Shown: positions 1-12,124 of the stretch, piece by piece
Position numbering within the stretch: the first letter of the stretch is position 1
Layout: every line of letters starts with the position of its first letter
DNA from: Methyloversatilis universalis
GTDB lineage: Bacteria; Pseudomonadota; Gammaproteobacteria; Methylococcales; Methylococcaceae
DNA: 64,000 nt
Assembly (NCBI GenBank): GCA_020723665.1
Contig: DYIL01000004.1
Location: forward strand, 62,001 to 126,000
Direction: 5' to 3'
Notes under the pieces: generated by a model
The model's database searches: none
Told to the model about the DNA's origin: nothing
The model's input: the letters and a program-made list of their open reading frames with translations, nothing else
Translations under genes and position numbers: made by a program

Positions 1-71
1 AATATCGTGCCGGAAACTTAATGTGATATTATTTACTTTTTACCATTTGAGTTCATTTTTGAGAGAGGTTT

Positions 72-290
72 ATGTCGAAAGAAGATCACATCGAAATGGA
101 AGGCAAAGTGATCGAAACTTTGCCTAATACGACTTTTCGGGTCCAATTGGATAACGGACATATCATTACGGCGCACATTTCCGGAAAAATGCGCAAACAT
201 TACATCCGCATTCTCACGGGCGACCGTGTGAAAGTGGAAATGACGCCGTACGATTTAACGAAAGGCCGAATCACCTTTCGTCAGCGGTAA
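72..290 (+). CDS. infA: Translation initiation factor IF-1
   Basis: This 72-residue protein is a single S1/OB-fold domain that binds the ribosomal A site with IF-2 and IF-3 during initiation. It begins [11 protein letters not shown] and ends in the usual RITFRQR, and its length is exactly that of the family. GAGAGG lies about 6 bases before the ATG. An AT-rich stretch at 20-40 contains TATTAT, a possible -10 box, but no good -35 is visible. It converges on clpA with only 4 bases between the stop codons, so there is no room for a terminator between them. Confidence 0.98.
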   Translation: MSKEDHIEMEGKVIETLPNTTFRVQLDNGHIITAHISGKMRKHYIRILTGDRVKVEMTPYDLTKGRITFRQR

Positions 291-294
291 GGTC

Positions 295-2562
295 TCAGAC
301 CGCTGCCGCTTCTTGCACGCTTTCGATGGTGAACGCCAGTTGACCATCTTCCACGCCGATTCTCACGATCCCGCCTTCGCTCAGTTTGCCGAATAGGATT
401 TCTTCGGCCAAGGGCTTCTTGATGTTTTCCTGAATAACACGGGCCATCGGTCTCGCTCCCATAGAAGGGTCGAAGCCGTGTTCGGCCAGCCACTCCCGCG
501 CATTGGGTTCCAAAACCACCGATACCCGCTTTTCGGCCAACTGCGATTCCAGTTCGAACATGAACTTGTCGACGACCTGACCGATGGTGTCCAGGTTAAG
601 CGGCTTGAACTGGATGATACCATCCAGCCGGTTGCGGAACTCTGGCGAAAACATCCGCTCGATGACTTTCATGCTGTCGGTGGAGTGATCCTGCTGGGTG
701 AAACCGATCGACGGTCGGCCACCCTCGGAAGCTCCGGCATTGGTCGTCATGATCAGGATGATGTTCCGGAAATCGGCTTTGCGTCCGTTGTTGTCCGTCA
801 AGGTGCCGTGATCCATGACCTGCAATAACAGGTTGAACACGTCGCTATGGGCCTTCTCGATCTCGTCGAGCAGGAGCACGGCGTGAGGATGCTTGTTGAC
901 TTCGTCGGTCAGCAAGCCACCCTGATCGAAACCGACATAACCGGGCGGTGCCCCGATCAACCGGGATACGGTATGCCGCTCCATGTATTCGGACATGTCG
1001 AAGCGGATGAGCTCGATGCCGAGCACCTTGGCCAACTGACGGGTGACCTCGGTTTTTCCGACACCGGTCGGGCCTGCGAACAGGAAGCAGCCTATGGGTT
1101 TTTGTACTTCACGAAGTCCTGCTCGCGACAGTTTGATCGCGGAGGCCAAAGTCGAAATGGCTTCGTCCTGACCAAACACCAGCATCTTCAAATTCTTTTC
1201 GAGATCCCGTAGTTTGTCCTTGTCGTTGGTGGACACCGTTTTCGGCGGAATGCGCGCGATTTTCGAGACGATATCTTCAATCTCCAAGGTGCCGATCAGC
1301 TTCTTCCGACGCGAAACCGGCAACAGCCGCTGGCTGGCTCCGGCCTCGTCGATCACGTCGATCGCCTTGTCCGGAAGATGACGGTCGGTAATGTAGCGAT
1401 CGGACAATTCCGCTGCCGTACGGAGCGCTGCCAGCGAATATTTGACGTCATGGTGCTTTTCGAACCGGGACTTGAGTCCGCGCAGAATGTGATAGGTCTC
1501 GTCGACCGTGGGCTCATGGATGTCGATTTTTTGAAAACGGCGAGCCAGCGCCCGGTCTTTTTCGAAAATTCCTCGGTATTCCTGATAAGTAGTGGAACCG
1601 ATGCAGCGTAGTTCCCCGGATGCCAATACCGGCTTGATCAGGTTCGAGGCGTCCATCACGCCGCCCGACGCGGATCCGGCTCCGATGATGGTGTGGATTT
1701 CGTCGATGAACAAAATCGAGTTGGGCTCTTTCTTGAGCTGAGCGAGCAGTGCTTTAAGACGCTTTTCGAAATCGCCGCGGTATTTGGTTCCGGCGACCAA
1801 GGAGCCGAGATCCAGCGCGTAAATCGTGCTTTCCGACAGGACTTCCGGCACTTCGTTGTCGACGATTTTCTTGGCCAGCCCCTCGGCGATCGCGGTTTTA
1901 CCGACGCCGGCCTCGCCGACCAGCAAAGGATTGTTCTTGCGGCGCCGGCACAGGACCTGGATGGTGCGTTCGATTTCACCCTTGCGTCCGATCAGCGGGT
2001 CGATTTTGCCGCGTTTCGCCAATTCGTTGAGGTTGGAGGCGAACTTTTCCAGCGGATTGGCCGCGGCGCCGTCGCCTTCGTCGCCATCCGACGCGGTGCT
2101 GCCTTTCGGGTTGGCGTCCGAATCCTCGCGAACTTTCGAAATGCCGTGGGAAATGTAGTTGACGACATCCAGGCGGGTCACGTCTTGTTTGTTGAGGAGG
2201 TAGACCGCTTGGGAATCCTGCTCGCTGAAAATAGCGACCAGGATGTTGGCGCCGGTGACCTCTTTCTTGCCCGAAGACTGAACGTGGAAAGCCGCTCTCT
2301 GGAGGACGCGTTGAAAGCCCAGCGTCGGCTGAGTTTCCCGTTTTACGCCTGGCGGAATCAGCGGCGTCGTTTCATCCAGGAATTCGATCAGATCCTTTCT
2401 CAATTGATCGATGTTCGCGCCGCAGGCTCGAAGCACTTCGACCGCAATCGAGTTGTCGAGCATCGCGAGCAAAAGATGCTCCACGGTGATGAACTCGTGC
2501 CTCTTCTCGTAGGCCGACCGAAACGCGACGTTTAATGAATATTCGAGTTCTTTGCTTAACAT
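295..2562 (-). CDS. clpA: ATP-dependent Clp protease ATP-binding subunit ClpA
   Basis: This is an AAA+ unfoldase that feeds substrates to ClpP in the cytoplasm. The 755 residues hold an N-terminal Clp repeat domain (about 1-145), a charged linker, AAA module 1 with Walker A GEAGVGKT at 216-223, and AAA module 2 with Walker A GPTGVGKT near 496. The GARPM motif typical of the ClpA/B C-terminal domain is present. An IGF tripeptide near residue 618 matches the ClpP-docking loop. There is no ClpB-type coiled-coil M domain, so this is ClpA rather than ClpB. It lies directly downstream of clpS with 15 bases between them and is probably co-transcribed. clpP is not in the window. Confidence 0.97.
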   Translation of the reverse strand: MLSKELEYSLNVAFRSAYEKRHEFITVEHLLLAMLDNSIAVEVLRACGANIDQLRKDLIEFLDETTPLIPPGVKRETQPTLGFQRVLQRAAFHVQSSGKKEVTGANILVAIFSEQDSQAVYLLNKQDVTRLDVVNYISHGISKVREDSDANPKGSTASDGDEGDGAAANPLEKFASNLNELAKRGKIDPLIGRKGEIERTIQVLCRRRKNNPLLVGEAGVGKTAIAEGLAKKIVDNEVPEVLSESTIYALDLGSLVAGTKYRGDFEKRLKALLAQLKKEPNSILFIDEIHTIIGAGSASGGVMDASNLIKPVLASGELRCIGSTTYQEYRGIFEKDRALARRFQKIDIHEPTVDETYHILRGLKSRFEKHHDVKYSLAALRTAAELSDRYITDRHLPDKAIDVIDEAGASQRLLPVSRRKKLIGTLEIEDIVSKIARIPPKTVSTNDKDKLRDLEKNLKMLVFGQDEAISTLASAIKLSRAGLREVQKPIGCFLFAGPTGVGKTEVTRQLAKVLGIELIRFDMSEYMERHTVSRLIGAPPGYVGFDQGGLLTDEVNKHPHAVLLLDEIEKAHSDVFNLLLQVMDHGTLTDNNGRKADFRNIILIMTTNAGASEGGRPSIGFTQQDHSTDSMKVIERMFSPEFRNRLDGIIQFKPLNLDTIGQVVDKFMFELESQLAEKRVSVVLEPNAREWLAEHGFDPSMGARPMARVIQENIKKPLAEEILFGKLSEGGIVRIGVEDGQLAFTIESVQEAAAV

Positions 2563-2577
2563 AGAATTAGGGCCTGT

Positions 2578-2898
2578 TCAGGCTTCCTCCATCGTGCAAA
2601 GCAGAGGATGCTGGTGCTGCCGAGAATAATCGTTCACCAACTGGACCTTGGTTTCTGCCACGTCCTTCGAGAAGACGCCGCAAACGCCGATGCCCCGCGT
2701 GTGAACGTGAAGCATAATCTGGGTCGCTTTTTCCTCGCTCATGCCGAAGAACGTCTTCAATACCAAAACGACGAAATCCATTGGAGTGAAGTCGTCGTTC
2801 AACAGAATCACTTTATAAAGCGGTGGCCGTTTAAGTTTTGGCTTCGCTTCCTGTACGACAACATCGTCTGCGAGCTTGTGATCAGGATGTTGTGCCAT
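2578..2898 (-). CDS. clpS: ClpS, adaptor for ClpA
   Basis: ClpS is a small adaptor that binds N-degron substrates and delivers them to ClpA. The 106-residue protein has a disordered N-terminal tail (about 1-25) and then the conserved core [17 protein letters not shown], whose Asn-Asp pair and hydrophobic pocket bind the N-terminal residue of substrates in the family. The partner gene clpA follows at once on the same strand, which is the usual clpS-clpA order. No internal oddities are seen. Confidence 0.97.
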   Translation of the reverse strand: MAQHPDHKLADDVVVQEAKPKLKRPPLYKVILLNDDFTPMDFVVLVLKTFFGMSEEKATQIMLHVHTRGIGVCGVFSKDVAETKVQLVNDYSRQHQHPLLCTMEEA

Positions 2899-3012
2899 TT
2901 TTCGCCCTTGAACTGCAACATGTCTAGATCACGGCTACTATAGCATTTGCGAGCTTCGTTGTATTAGACCGTTCCTGGCTAAATGATTTCCCCGGACGAG
3001 CCGGCCGTAGTT

Positions 3013-3765
3013 TCACGATCGCGTCAAAGCGTTACGACGATCCGGAAAAGGAAGCTTTCGGGGGAGTATCCACATCTCGTACATCGAGACCACCCACATG
3101 AATACAAACGCCATAGCTAAACCCGCGCCCCCCAGGACGACCAGGAGGGCGAAATGTGGGTTCAATTTAGTCAGCCACCAGGATGTGATGTCAAGCAGTA
3201 AGAAAGCGTAAGGCATGATGATGGCAGCGCTTTTCAGTTTCACGGGGACGCCCGTGGACAGGCCGAATATCAGCCCTACGAACATGAAAATGAAGGAAAT
3301 GCCGAATAGATGGATGTGCGACACGCGTGTCAAAGACGAGAAGGTTGCGCCCTCGTCGGAGGCAGTTCGTGCCTTGATGTTCTCGAATTGCGTGAAGTCG
3401 GGCAATCCGCCGGCTTCGGCGTTGTGACAGCTGATGCAGCGTTGTTCGAAAATCGGTTTTATGTCGTTCTCATACGACTTTTTGCTGGCGCCGTCGCGCA
3501 CCCATTGGATGATCTTGAAGCGCTCCTCGTCCGGGGCCATGGGTTTCATGGAGCCGTTCAGCTGGCTTTCCAGGACGGAGCCGGAACGGTTGCCGTAATA
3601 GCTGTAGACGATATCTTCGATGGAAAGACCGAATTTACCGTCCGCCATGCCGTGGGTGAACAGGATCTGAATCATCGCGACGGCATAGCCGATTGCTATG
3701 ACCGTCAAATAACCGGAGAATAACAGCTTTATCGGTATTCCTAGACTGCTCAGGTTGTACGGCAT
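3013..3765 (-). CDS. Membrane protein with one c-type heme motif, function unknown
   Basis: The 250 residues show a first membrane segment (about 13-36), an extracytoplasmic loop (about 37-150), then three further hydrophobic segments (about 152-172, 178-196, 203-230). The loop carries CISCH at 110-114, a covalent heme c site, preceded by a stretch like those of mono-heme cytochrome domains (YENDIKPIFEQR). Histidines at 150, 152 and 204 sit at or near membrane segment ends and could be extra ligands. It stands alone between clpS and nudJ. A membrane electron-transfer or redox-sensing role is inference; I recognise no named family. Confidence 0.75.
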   Translation of the reverse strand: MPYNLSSLGIPIKLLFSGYLTVIAIGYAVAMIQILFTHGMADGKFGLSIEDIVYSYYGNRSGSVLESQLNGSMKPMAPDEERFKIIQWVRDGASKKSYENDIKPIFEQRCISCHNAEAGGLPDFTQFENIKARTASDEGATFSSLTRVSHIHLFGISFIFMFVGLIFGLSTGVPVKLKSAAIIMPYAFLLLDITSWWLTKLNPHFALLVVLGGAGLAMAFVFMWVVSMYEMWILPRKLPFPDRRNALTRS

Positions 3766-3912
3766 GATTCAGCTCCGGCCGGAAGAGGGAAATTTTGGGG
3801 CTGTCCTCGCCGGCTCACCGGCATCGACAAACCTCGCATTTTAGTTCTTGATAGCCGTTTTCTTTTAGCATATGCGAACCGGCTAAGCAATTTGCACCTC
3901 AGTTAAAAGCTC

Positions 3913-5522
<1,610 letters not shown>

Positions 5523-5556
5523 ATTTCGCATCGTCATTGCCAAAAAGGTTTTTTGA

Positions 5557-6918
<1,362 letters not shown>

Positions 6919-6932
6919 ACGATGAACAGACG

Positions 6933-7556
6933 ATGTTAAGAAAAGTTTTAGTTTTTGTTCTGATCGTTCTGCCGGTTTTCCCGGCTGCGGCGGAAGAAGC
7001 GCCGCTCCAGCGCTTGCGGGATTTTCTGGCGAGGGCGAACACCCTGCAGGCGGAATTTTCTCAGGTGATCATCGATGAAGCCGGCAATCCCGGGCAGCGC
7101 ACCAGCGGCGTGTTTTATCTTCAACGTCCCGGCAAATTCCGTTGGGATTACAAGAAGCCTTACAGCCAGGAAATCGTTTCCAGCGGCCGCAAGGTTTGGT
7201 TTTACGACGTCGATCTCGAGCAGGTCACAGCCAGGCGCCTCGATGAGGCGATCGGGTCCACGCCGGCTTTGCTGCTGAGCGGCGAAGTCGCGTTGGAAAA
7301 CAATTTCAAGATCGAAAATCAAGGAAGCGACGAAGGTTTGTTCTGGATCAAGCTGGTGCCGAAGTCCGAGGACAGCGGATTCAAGTATGTCCTGATCGGC
7401 TTGGACGGCGACACGCTGGCGGGCATGGAACTCGGCGACAATTTCGGTCAGGTCACCCGCATTTATTTCACCAACGTCAAAACGGGAGTCAAACTCGATC
7501 ACGGCCTATTCGAGTTTCGTCCTCCGCCCGGAGTCGACGTTTTCGAGGAACGATGA
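6933..7556 (+). CDS. lolA: Outer-membrane lipoprotein carrier protein LolA
   Basis: LolA is the periplasmic chaperone that ferries lipoproteins from LolCDE to LolB. I choose the ATG at 6933 (207 residues) over the in-frame TTG at 6915. From 6933 the protein opens with a clean signal peptide, [22 protein letters not shown], with cleavage after AAA; the upstream start would add six polar residues. The mature part shows the LolA pattern, including LQAEFSQVI and the later [14 protein letters not shown] stretch. Its stop overlaps the rarA start (ATGA), so the two are probably coupled. In E. coli lolA also precedes rarA. Confidence 0.93.
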   Translation: MLRKVLVFVLIVLPVFPAAAEEAPLQRLRDFLARANTLQAEFSQVIIDEAGNPGQRTSGVFYLQRPGKFRWDYKKPYSQEIVSSGRKVWFYDVDLEQVTARRLDEAIGSTPALLLSGEVALENNFKIENQGSDEGLFWIKLVPKSEDSGFKYVLIGLDGDTLAGMELGDNFGQVTRIYFTNVKTGVKLDHGLFEFRPPPGVDVFEER

Positions 7557-8866
7557 GCACGGGTTTCCAGAAACCTTTGGCCGACCGGATGCGGCCGCGC
7601 TGCCTGGACGAGTACGTCGGCCAGCGGCATTTGATATCGCCCGGGAAGCCGCTTTATGAAGCGATCAAGGCCGGCAAGCTGCACTCGATGATTTTCTGGG
7701 GGCCGCCCGGCACCGGCAAGACGACCTTGGCGCGTATCGTCGCCCGGCATGCCGACGCGGAATTTCTGCCGATTTCGGCGGTACTGGCGGGCGTCAAGGA
7801 AATCCGCGAAGCGGTGGCGGAAGCCAAGCGGCTTTTGGCAGAACACAATCGACGTACTATTTTGTTCGTGGACGAGGTGCATCGCTTCAATAAATCCCAG
7901 CAGGATGCCTTTCTGCCTCATGTGGAAGACGGTACCATCTATTTCATCGGCGCCACCACCGAAAATCCGTCTTTCGAGCTCAACAACGCCTTGCTCTCGC
8001 GTGCTCGCGTCTATCTGTTGAAGTCCTTGTCCGAAGACGATTTGCTCGATCTCATCGAGCGGGCGTTGCGGGATTCCGAGCGCGGCGTCGGCCGGCCCGA
8101 TCTCGTATTTCCGGACGAGCTGCGCGGCTGGTATGCCAGGGCGGCCGACGGCGATGCGAGAAAAGTTCTGAGCCTTTTGGAGATCACTCTCGATCTGCTG
8201 GAAGCCGGGCACAACGAAGTCACCCCGGACATCGCCCGGGAAGTGCTCGCCGGCGGCGGGGTCAGGCGATTCGACAAGCAGGGGGAGGATTTTTATAACC
8301 AGATTTCGGCGCTGCACAAATCGGTGCGGGGCAGCGCCCCGGATGCGGCTTTGTACTGGCTGTGCCGCATGCTGGACGGCGGCTGCGAGCCGCTCTATCT
8401 CGCCCGCCGCATCGTTCGTATCGCGAGCGAAGACATCGGCAATGCCGATCCTCGCGCATTGGAACTGGCGTTGAACGCCTGGGATGCGCAGGAGCGTCTC
8501 GGGAGCCCGGAAGGCGAACTGGCCTTGGCGCAAGCGGTGTTGTATCTCGCTTGTGCCCCCAAGAGCAATGCGGTATACGCCGCCTACAACGCGGCTCGCG
8601 CCGACGCTTCCAAGACCGGCAGCTTGGAAGTGCCGACGCATCTTCGCAATGCCCCCACGCGGTTGATGAAGGAGCTCGATTACGGCAAGCATTACCGCTA
8701 CGCTCACGATGAGCCTGAAGCGTACGCAGCGGGTGAGAACTATTTTCCCGACGGCCTTCAGCCTCGCTCGTATTACAAGCCGGTCCCGCGAGGACTGGAA
8801 ATCAAGATCGCGGAAAAATTGGAACGGCTGAAGCTCTTGGATAACACAGCTCGGAACAAGACATAG
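7553..8866 (+). CDS. rarA: Replication-associated recombination protein A (AAA ATPase)
   Basis: RarA (MgsA) is a clamp-loader-like AAA+ ATPase acting at stalled replication forks. The 437-residue protein has Walker A GPPGTGKT at 50-57, Walker B ILFVDEVH near 101-108, a sensor 1 segment [10 protein letters not shown], and the C-terminal tetramerisation region ending PRGLEIKI. It starts inside the lolA stop codon (ATGA). A large open frame on the opposite strand (7499-8707) is a codon-bias shadow. Confidence 0.96.
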   Translation: MSTGFQKPLADRMRPRCLDEYVGQRHLISPGKPLYEAIKAGKLHSMIFWGPPGTGKTTLARIVARHADAEFLPISAVLAGVKEIREAVAEAKRLLAEHNRRTILFVDEVHRFNKSQQDAFLPHVEDGTIYFIGATTENPSFELNNALLSRARVYLLKSLSEDDLLDLIERALRDSERGVGRPDLVFPDELRGWYARAADGDARKVLSLLEITLDLLEAGHNEVTPDIAREVLAGGGVRRFDKQGEDFYNQISALHKSVRGSAPDAALYWLCRMLDGGCEPLYLARRIVRIASEDIGNADPRALELALNAWDAQERLGSPEGELALAQAVLYLACAPKSNAVYAAYNAARADASKTGSLEVPTHLRNAPTRLMKELDYGKHYRYAHDEPEAYAAGENYFPDGLQPRSYYKPVPRGLEIKIAEKLERLKLLDNTARNKT

Positions 8867-8880
8867 CGACTACTAATCGG

Positions 8881-9525
8881 ATGAGTTTTATGAGCGACCA
8901 CCCAGCGGACCATGAAAATGGGATGGAACCGGTGACTGGCAGGGGCGCGGAAAAAGAGCGCAGGCGATATTTTCGGATAGAAGACGAGATCATTCTTTTT
9001 TTCAGGGAAATCGCGCCTGACGAGATTCCCGACAATCGAAGTCCCAGGGAGTTTCCCTTGGATTCTTTCGCCCTTTCGGCCAGACTGGACTTACTGACTC
9101 AAGAGTCCCGTACACTCTTGCGGAGGGTCGAACGGGAGTCTCCGGAGATCGGCGATTTCTTGAAAGTCTTGGAGCGCAAAATCGATCTCATCGCGCGAAC
9201 TTTTCTGAACTATGAAGCCAATCTGTCGGAGCAAAGCCTCCAGCGCGTGAGCCTCAGCGCGTCCGGTTTGTCCTTTGACGTGGACAAGCCGTGTGCCGCC
9301 GGCAAGGTGTTGGAGATCAAGATGGTCCTGCAGCCGGAACTGGTCGGGTTGACTGCCTACGGTCGTGTCGTTTACTGCAACAAGAATGCCCCCGATTCTG
9401 AACTGCCTTACCGGATTTCGGTGGATTTCGTAGGCTTGCGCGACAACGATCGGGAGTTGCTGATTCGGCACGTCGTCAGGCGGCAATTGCAACAGCTTAG
9501 AAACAAGAAACGGCCGTTGGAATAA
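8881..9525 (+). CDS. PilZ-domain protein
   Basis: The 214 residues end in a PilZ-like domain, the cyclic-di-GMP receptor fold. An arginine cluster RRRYFR is at 27-32 and a SLSASG box at 124-129 within a beta-strand context. The box has Ser where most c-di-GMP binders have Asp or Asn, so ligand binding is uncertain. Between the arginine cluster and the box lies a helical insert (about 60-115). The final segment (about 185-210) is a basic helix. It sits between rarA and birA, 26 bases before birA, with no partner that reveals its output. Confidence 0.78.
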   Translation: MSFMSDHPADHENGMEPVTGRGAEKERRRYFRIEDEIILFFREIAPDEIPDNRSPREFPLDSFALSARLDLLTQESRTLLRRVERESPEIGDFLKVLERKIDLIARTFLNYEANLSEQSLQRVSLSASGLSFDVDKPCAAGKVLEIKMVLQPELVGLTAYGRVVYCNKNAPDSELPYRISVDFVGLRDNDRELLIRHVVRRQLQQLRNKKRPLE

Positions 9526-9551
9526 GCGCTTTCCTGCGTCCTCATCCATTC

Positions 9552-10541
9552 ATGCAATACGATGCGCTGATCAAGACCCTGCTTCATGTGTTGTCCGACA
9601 ATGGCTTTCACTCGGGAACGGAACTGGCGAGTCGTCTCGGTATCAGTAGAACGGCGGTGTGGAAAGCCGTTCGGGCGTTGGAATGCCGCGGAATCGAAGT
9701 TGCCGCTTTGCCGGGCAAGGGCTATCGGGTAGTGCAGCCCCTGGAGCTTATCAGCGAAACAGCCATTCAAGCTGCTCTGGAACCCGAGGCGAGGTCCCTG
9801 CTCAGCACGCTGCACATTTTCGACGAACTCGACTCGACCAACACGCATTTGATGCGGTTAGCGGCGGAAGGAGTTTCCGCGGGCGCGGTTTGCCTAGCCG
9901 AAACGCAGACGGCCGGTAAGGGGCGAATCGGTCGCTCTTGGCTTTCGCCTCTAGGAGCGAATGTTTATCTCTCGGTCTTGTGGCGTTACGACGATCACTC
10001 CTTGATAGCCGGTCTTAGTCTGGCCGTCGGCGTAGCGGTGATTCGGGCGCTCGAAAGATCCGGTATCGTCGGCGTGGGACTCAAATGGCCGAACGATCTT
10101 TTGTGGGAAGATCGCAAGCTGGGGGGGATATTGCTGGAGGTAAGCGGGGAGGCCCACGGCGGATATGCCGTAGTCGTGGGCTTGGGGATCAACCGCTATA
10201 TTCCCTCCGCCGTGGGGCGCGGGATAGATCAGGCATGGGTTGATCTCGCTGCCGTGGCGGGAGAATCCGCCCCGTCTAGGAACCGTTTGATCGCCTCGAT
10301 TCTGAACGAGTTGCTGCCGTTATTGAACGATTACCGGCATACCGGGCTCGAGCCCTATCTTCCGGAGTGGCGCCGCTACCATCATCTGACCGGCCGCGAG
10401 GTGGTCGTCCGCCAAGGCGACTTCGAAACCGCCGGCACGGTCGCGGATGTTACCGAAGAAGGACTGCTCGTCCTGGCGTGCAAGGACGGAAAACGCCGAG
10501 AGTTCGCATCCGGCGATGTGCGGCTTCGCGTCGTTGGGTGA
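9552..10541 (+). CDS. birA: Bifunctional biotin-protein ligase / biotin operon repressor
   Basis: BirA activates biotin with ATP to biotinyl-5'-AMP, transfers it to the biotin carrier of acetyl-CoA carboxylase, and in the bifunctional form represses biotin genes. The 329-residue protein has an N-terminal winged helix (SRLGISRTAVWKAVRAL, about 27-43), then the ligase domain with the biotinyl-AMP loop GKGRIGR at 122-128 and KWPNDL further on. The C-terminal SH3-like domain is present. The N-terminal helix-turn-helix argues for regulatory as well as ligase function. coaX follows 13 bases downstream. Confidence 0.96.
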   Translation: MQYDALIKTLLHVLSDNGFHSGTELASRLGISRTAVWKAVRALECRGIEVAALPGKGYRVVQPLELISETAIQAALEPEARSLLSTLHIFDELDSTNTHLMRLAAEGVSAGAVCLAETQTAGKGRIGRSWLSPLGANVYLSVLWRYDDHSLIAGLSLAVGVAVIRALERSGIVGVGLKWPNDLLWEDRKLGGILLEVSGEAHGGYAVVVGLGINRYIPSAVGRGIDQAWVDLAAVAGESAPSRNRLIASILNELLPLLNDYRHTGLEPYLPEWRRYHHLTGREVVVRQGDFETAGTVADVTEEGLLVLACKDGKRREFASGDVRLRVVG

Positions 10542-10554
10542 GGAAGGGGGCCGA

Positions 10555-11298
10555 ATGTCGTTGCTGGTCGATATCGGCAACAGCCGTGTGAAATGGGGTA
10601 TCGTGCAGGACGATCGGATTGTCTCGGGGCAACCTTTTCCTTCGGCTGTCCAATCGCTAGCAAAGTCGCTGGATCGCCACTGGCTTTCTCTCCCCGTGCC
10701 GCATCGTATATACGCCTGCAATGTAGCCGGCAGCGACGCGGAGCGGGCCATCACGGCTTGGACGCAACGATACTGGGGTGATTCGCCGCATTTCGTCAGG
10801 TCGGCGGAGCGAGGTTACGGAGTTACAAGCGGTTACGAAGAACCGGAAAAACTGGGCGTCGATCGTTGGGTAAGCTTGATCGCGTTAAGAGCGCTCAGTA
10901 GAGGACCCGCATGCGTGGTCGATTGCGGCACGGCTTTGACGTTCGACGTGCTCGATTCGCTAGGCCGGCATCTCGGCGGTCTCATCGCGCCCGGTCTTGC
11001 GATGATGAAACGGGCGCTGGTGCAGGGCACGACGGGGATCAAAGATATCGACTCCGGCGATTCCCGTTTTTTAGGGCGGAGCACGGCGGCTGCCGTGAAG
11101 GGTGGTGTGCTGGCGGCTTGTGCGGGACTGATCGAGACATCCGTCGGAAAGGCCGCAAAAGAATTGGGGCAGGTGCCTGACTTGGTGCTTACCGGCGGAG
11201 ATGCGGACGTGATTGCCGACGCGCTCGACATGCCATGTAAGGTTGTTCCGGACCTGATTCTGCGGGGATTGCTCCGCATCGCGAGTAGCGTCTCATGA
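10555..11298 (+). CDS. coaX: Type III pantothenate kinase
   Basis: CoaX phosphorylates pantothenate in the first step of coenzyme A synthesis and belongs to the ASKHA fold. The start at 10555 is fixed by a strong GAGGAAGGGGG and gives 247 residues opening MSLLVDIGNSRVKW, the phosphate-1 motif. DCGTALTFD is the phosphate-2 motif and TGGDAD the adenosine region. An open frame extending upstream to 10447 overlaps birA and is not needed. The birA-coaX-SPOR order is common in gammaproteobacteria. Its stop overlaps the next start (ATGA). Confidence 0.95.
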   Translation: MSLLVDIGNSRVKWGIVQDDRIVSGQPFPSAVQSLAKSLDRHWLSLPVPHRIYACNVAGSDAERAITAWTQRYWGDSPHFVRSAERGYGVTSGYEEPEKLGVDRWVSLIALRALSRGPACVVDCGTALTFDVLDSLGRHLGGLIAPGLAMMKRALVQGTTGIKDIDSGDSRFLGRSTAAAVKGGVLAACAGLIETSVGKAAKELGQVPDLVLTGGDADVIADALDMPCKVVPDLILRGLLRIASSVS

Positions 11299-12080
11299 AG
11301 TATGCGTTTTACAGTCTGATTCTGGCGAACATCGTGTTCTTTCTATGGGAAAGCAACATACTCGGACGAGGCGGCGATAACGACGCGCCTTATAAGGAAT
11401 TGCGGTTGCCCCGCACCGTTGAGCCGATCGTATTGCTCAGCGAACGTACCGAGTCGCCGGATAAAAACACTGACCCGGTTTTGGCTGCGGTGTCCGCGGC
11501 CGGGCCGAAGCCGGAACAGGCCGAGGGAACGGCACCGGCCGGCACATCGGAACCGGCCCTTAAAGAGACCGTGCTCACGGATGCGCCGCTTGTCCCGATA
11601 AGGGCCACGGTACCGAACTGTTTTCAATGGGGGCCTATCAGCGACGAAACGCGGGCGCGCAGGGTTTTAGACCAGGTGAAGGCTCGATCCGATCAGGCCG
11701 ATCTCGTCAAGAGACTTTCCGACCTAACCGACGGCTGGTGGGTGCTGTTTCCCAAGGCCTACGATATGGACGCCGCCAAGTCGAATCGGAAGATGCTGAT
11801 CGAGAAAGGGGTAACCGACCTCTGGCTGTTCGACAAAGGCCCCTTGCAAGGCGCGATATCCCTTGGGCTTTTCAAGACCCTGAAGCGAGCGGAGCAGGCT
11901 CAGAAAATATTCACGGACCAAGGCATCATGACCGAGGTCGTGCCCCGCCAAATACGGGGAGATGCCTATTGGGTGCGAATTCCCTGGACGGGTCCGGCAA
12001 CGGAATTGGACGAATTTGTGAAGTCTACGGCTTTTAAGAGCACGACCGGGGCGTCCGCTTCGCTCATTCCCTGTGATTGA
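11295..12080 (+). CDS. SPOR-domain membrane-anchored protein
   Basis: The 261-residue protein has one N-terminal membrane anchor (about 4-20), a low-complexity Pro/Ala/Glu-rich periplasmic linker (about 35-100), and a C-terminal region (about 145-250) with two SPOR-like beta-alpha repeats (WVLFPKAYD and ISLGLFKTLKRAEQAQ). SPOR domains bind denuded septal peptidoglycan, so a role near the division site is likely by family. It is coupled to coaX through ATGA. A palindromic stretch just after the stop (TTGATC, then GATCAA) may help end transcription before convergent ctaA. Confidence 0.82.
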   Translation: MKYAFYSLILANIVFFLWESNILGRGGDNDAPYKELRLPRTVEPIVLLSERTESPDKNTDPVLAAVSAAGPKPEQAEGTAPAGTSEPALKETVLTDAPLVPIRATVPNCFQWGPISDETRARRVLDQVKARSDQADLVKRLSDLTDGWWVLFPKAYDMDAAKSNRKMLIEKGVTDLWLFDKGPLQGAISLGLFKTLKRAEQAQKIFTDQGIMTEVVPRQIRGDAYWVRIPWTGPATELDEFVKSTAFKSTTGASASLIPCD

Positions 12081-12124
12081 TCACTTCGATCAAATCAGCC
12101 CGGAGCTGGGTTTCCGCAAAGCGG

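Noticed and set aside
1693-2535. Open frame of 280 codons opposite clpA
   Set aside because: It mirrors the codon bias of clpA on the other strand, has no family pattern, and clpA is certain.
7499-8707. Open frame of 402 codons opposite rarA
   Set aside because: A GC-rich antisense shadow of rarA; composition is Arg/Gln-rich without motifs.
12080-12098. FNR-like palindrome TTGAT...ATCAA after the SPOR gene
   Set aside because: The half-sites are 7 bases apart rather than 4, and the site lies between two gene ends where a promoter is not expected.
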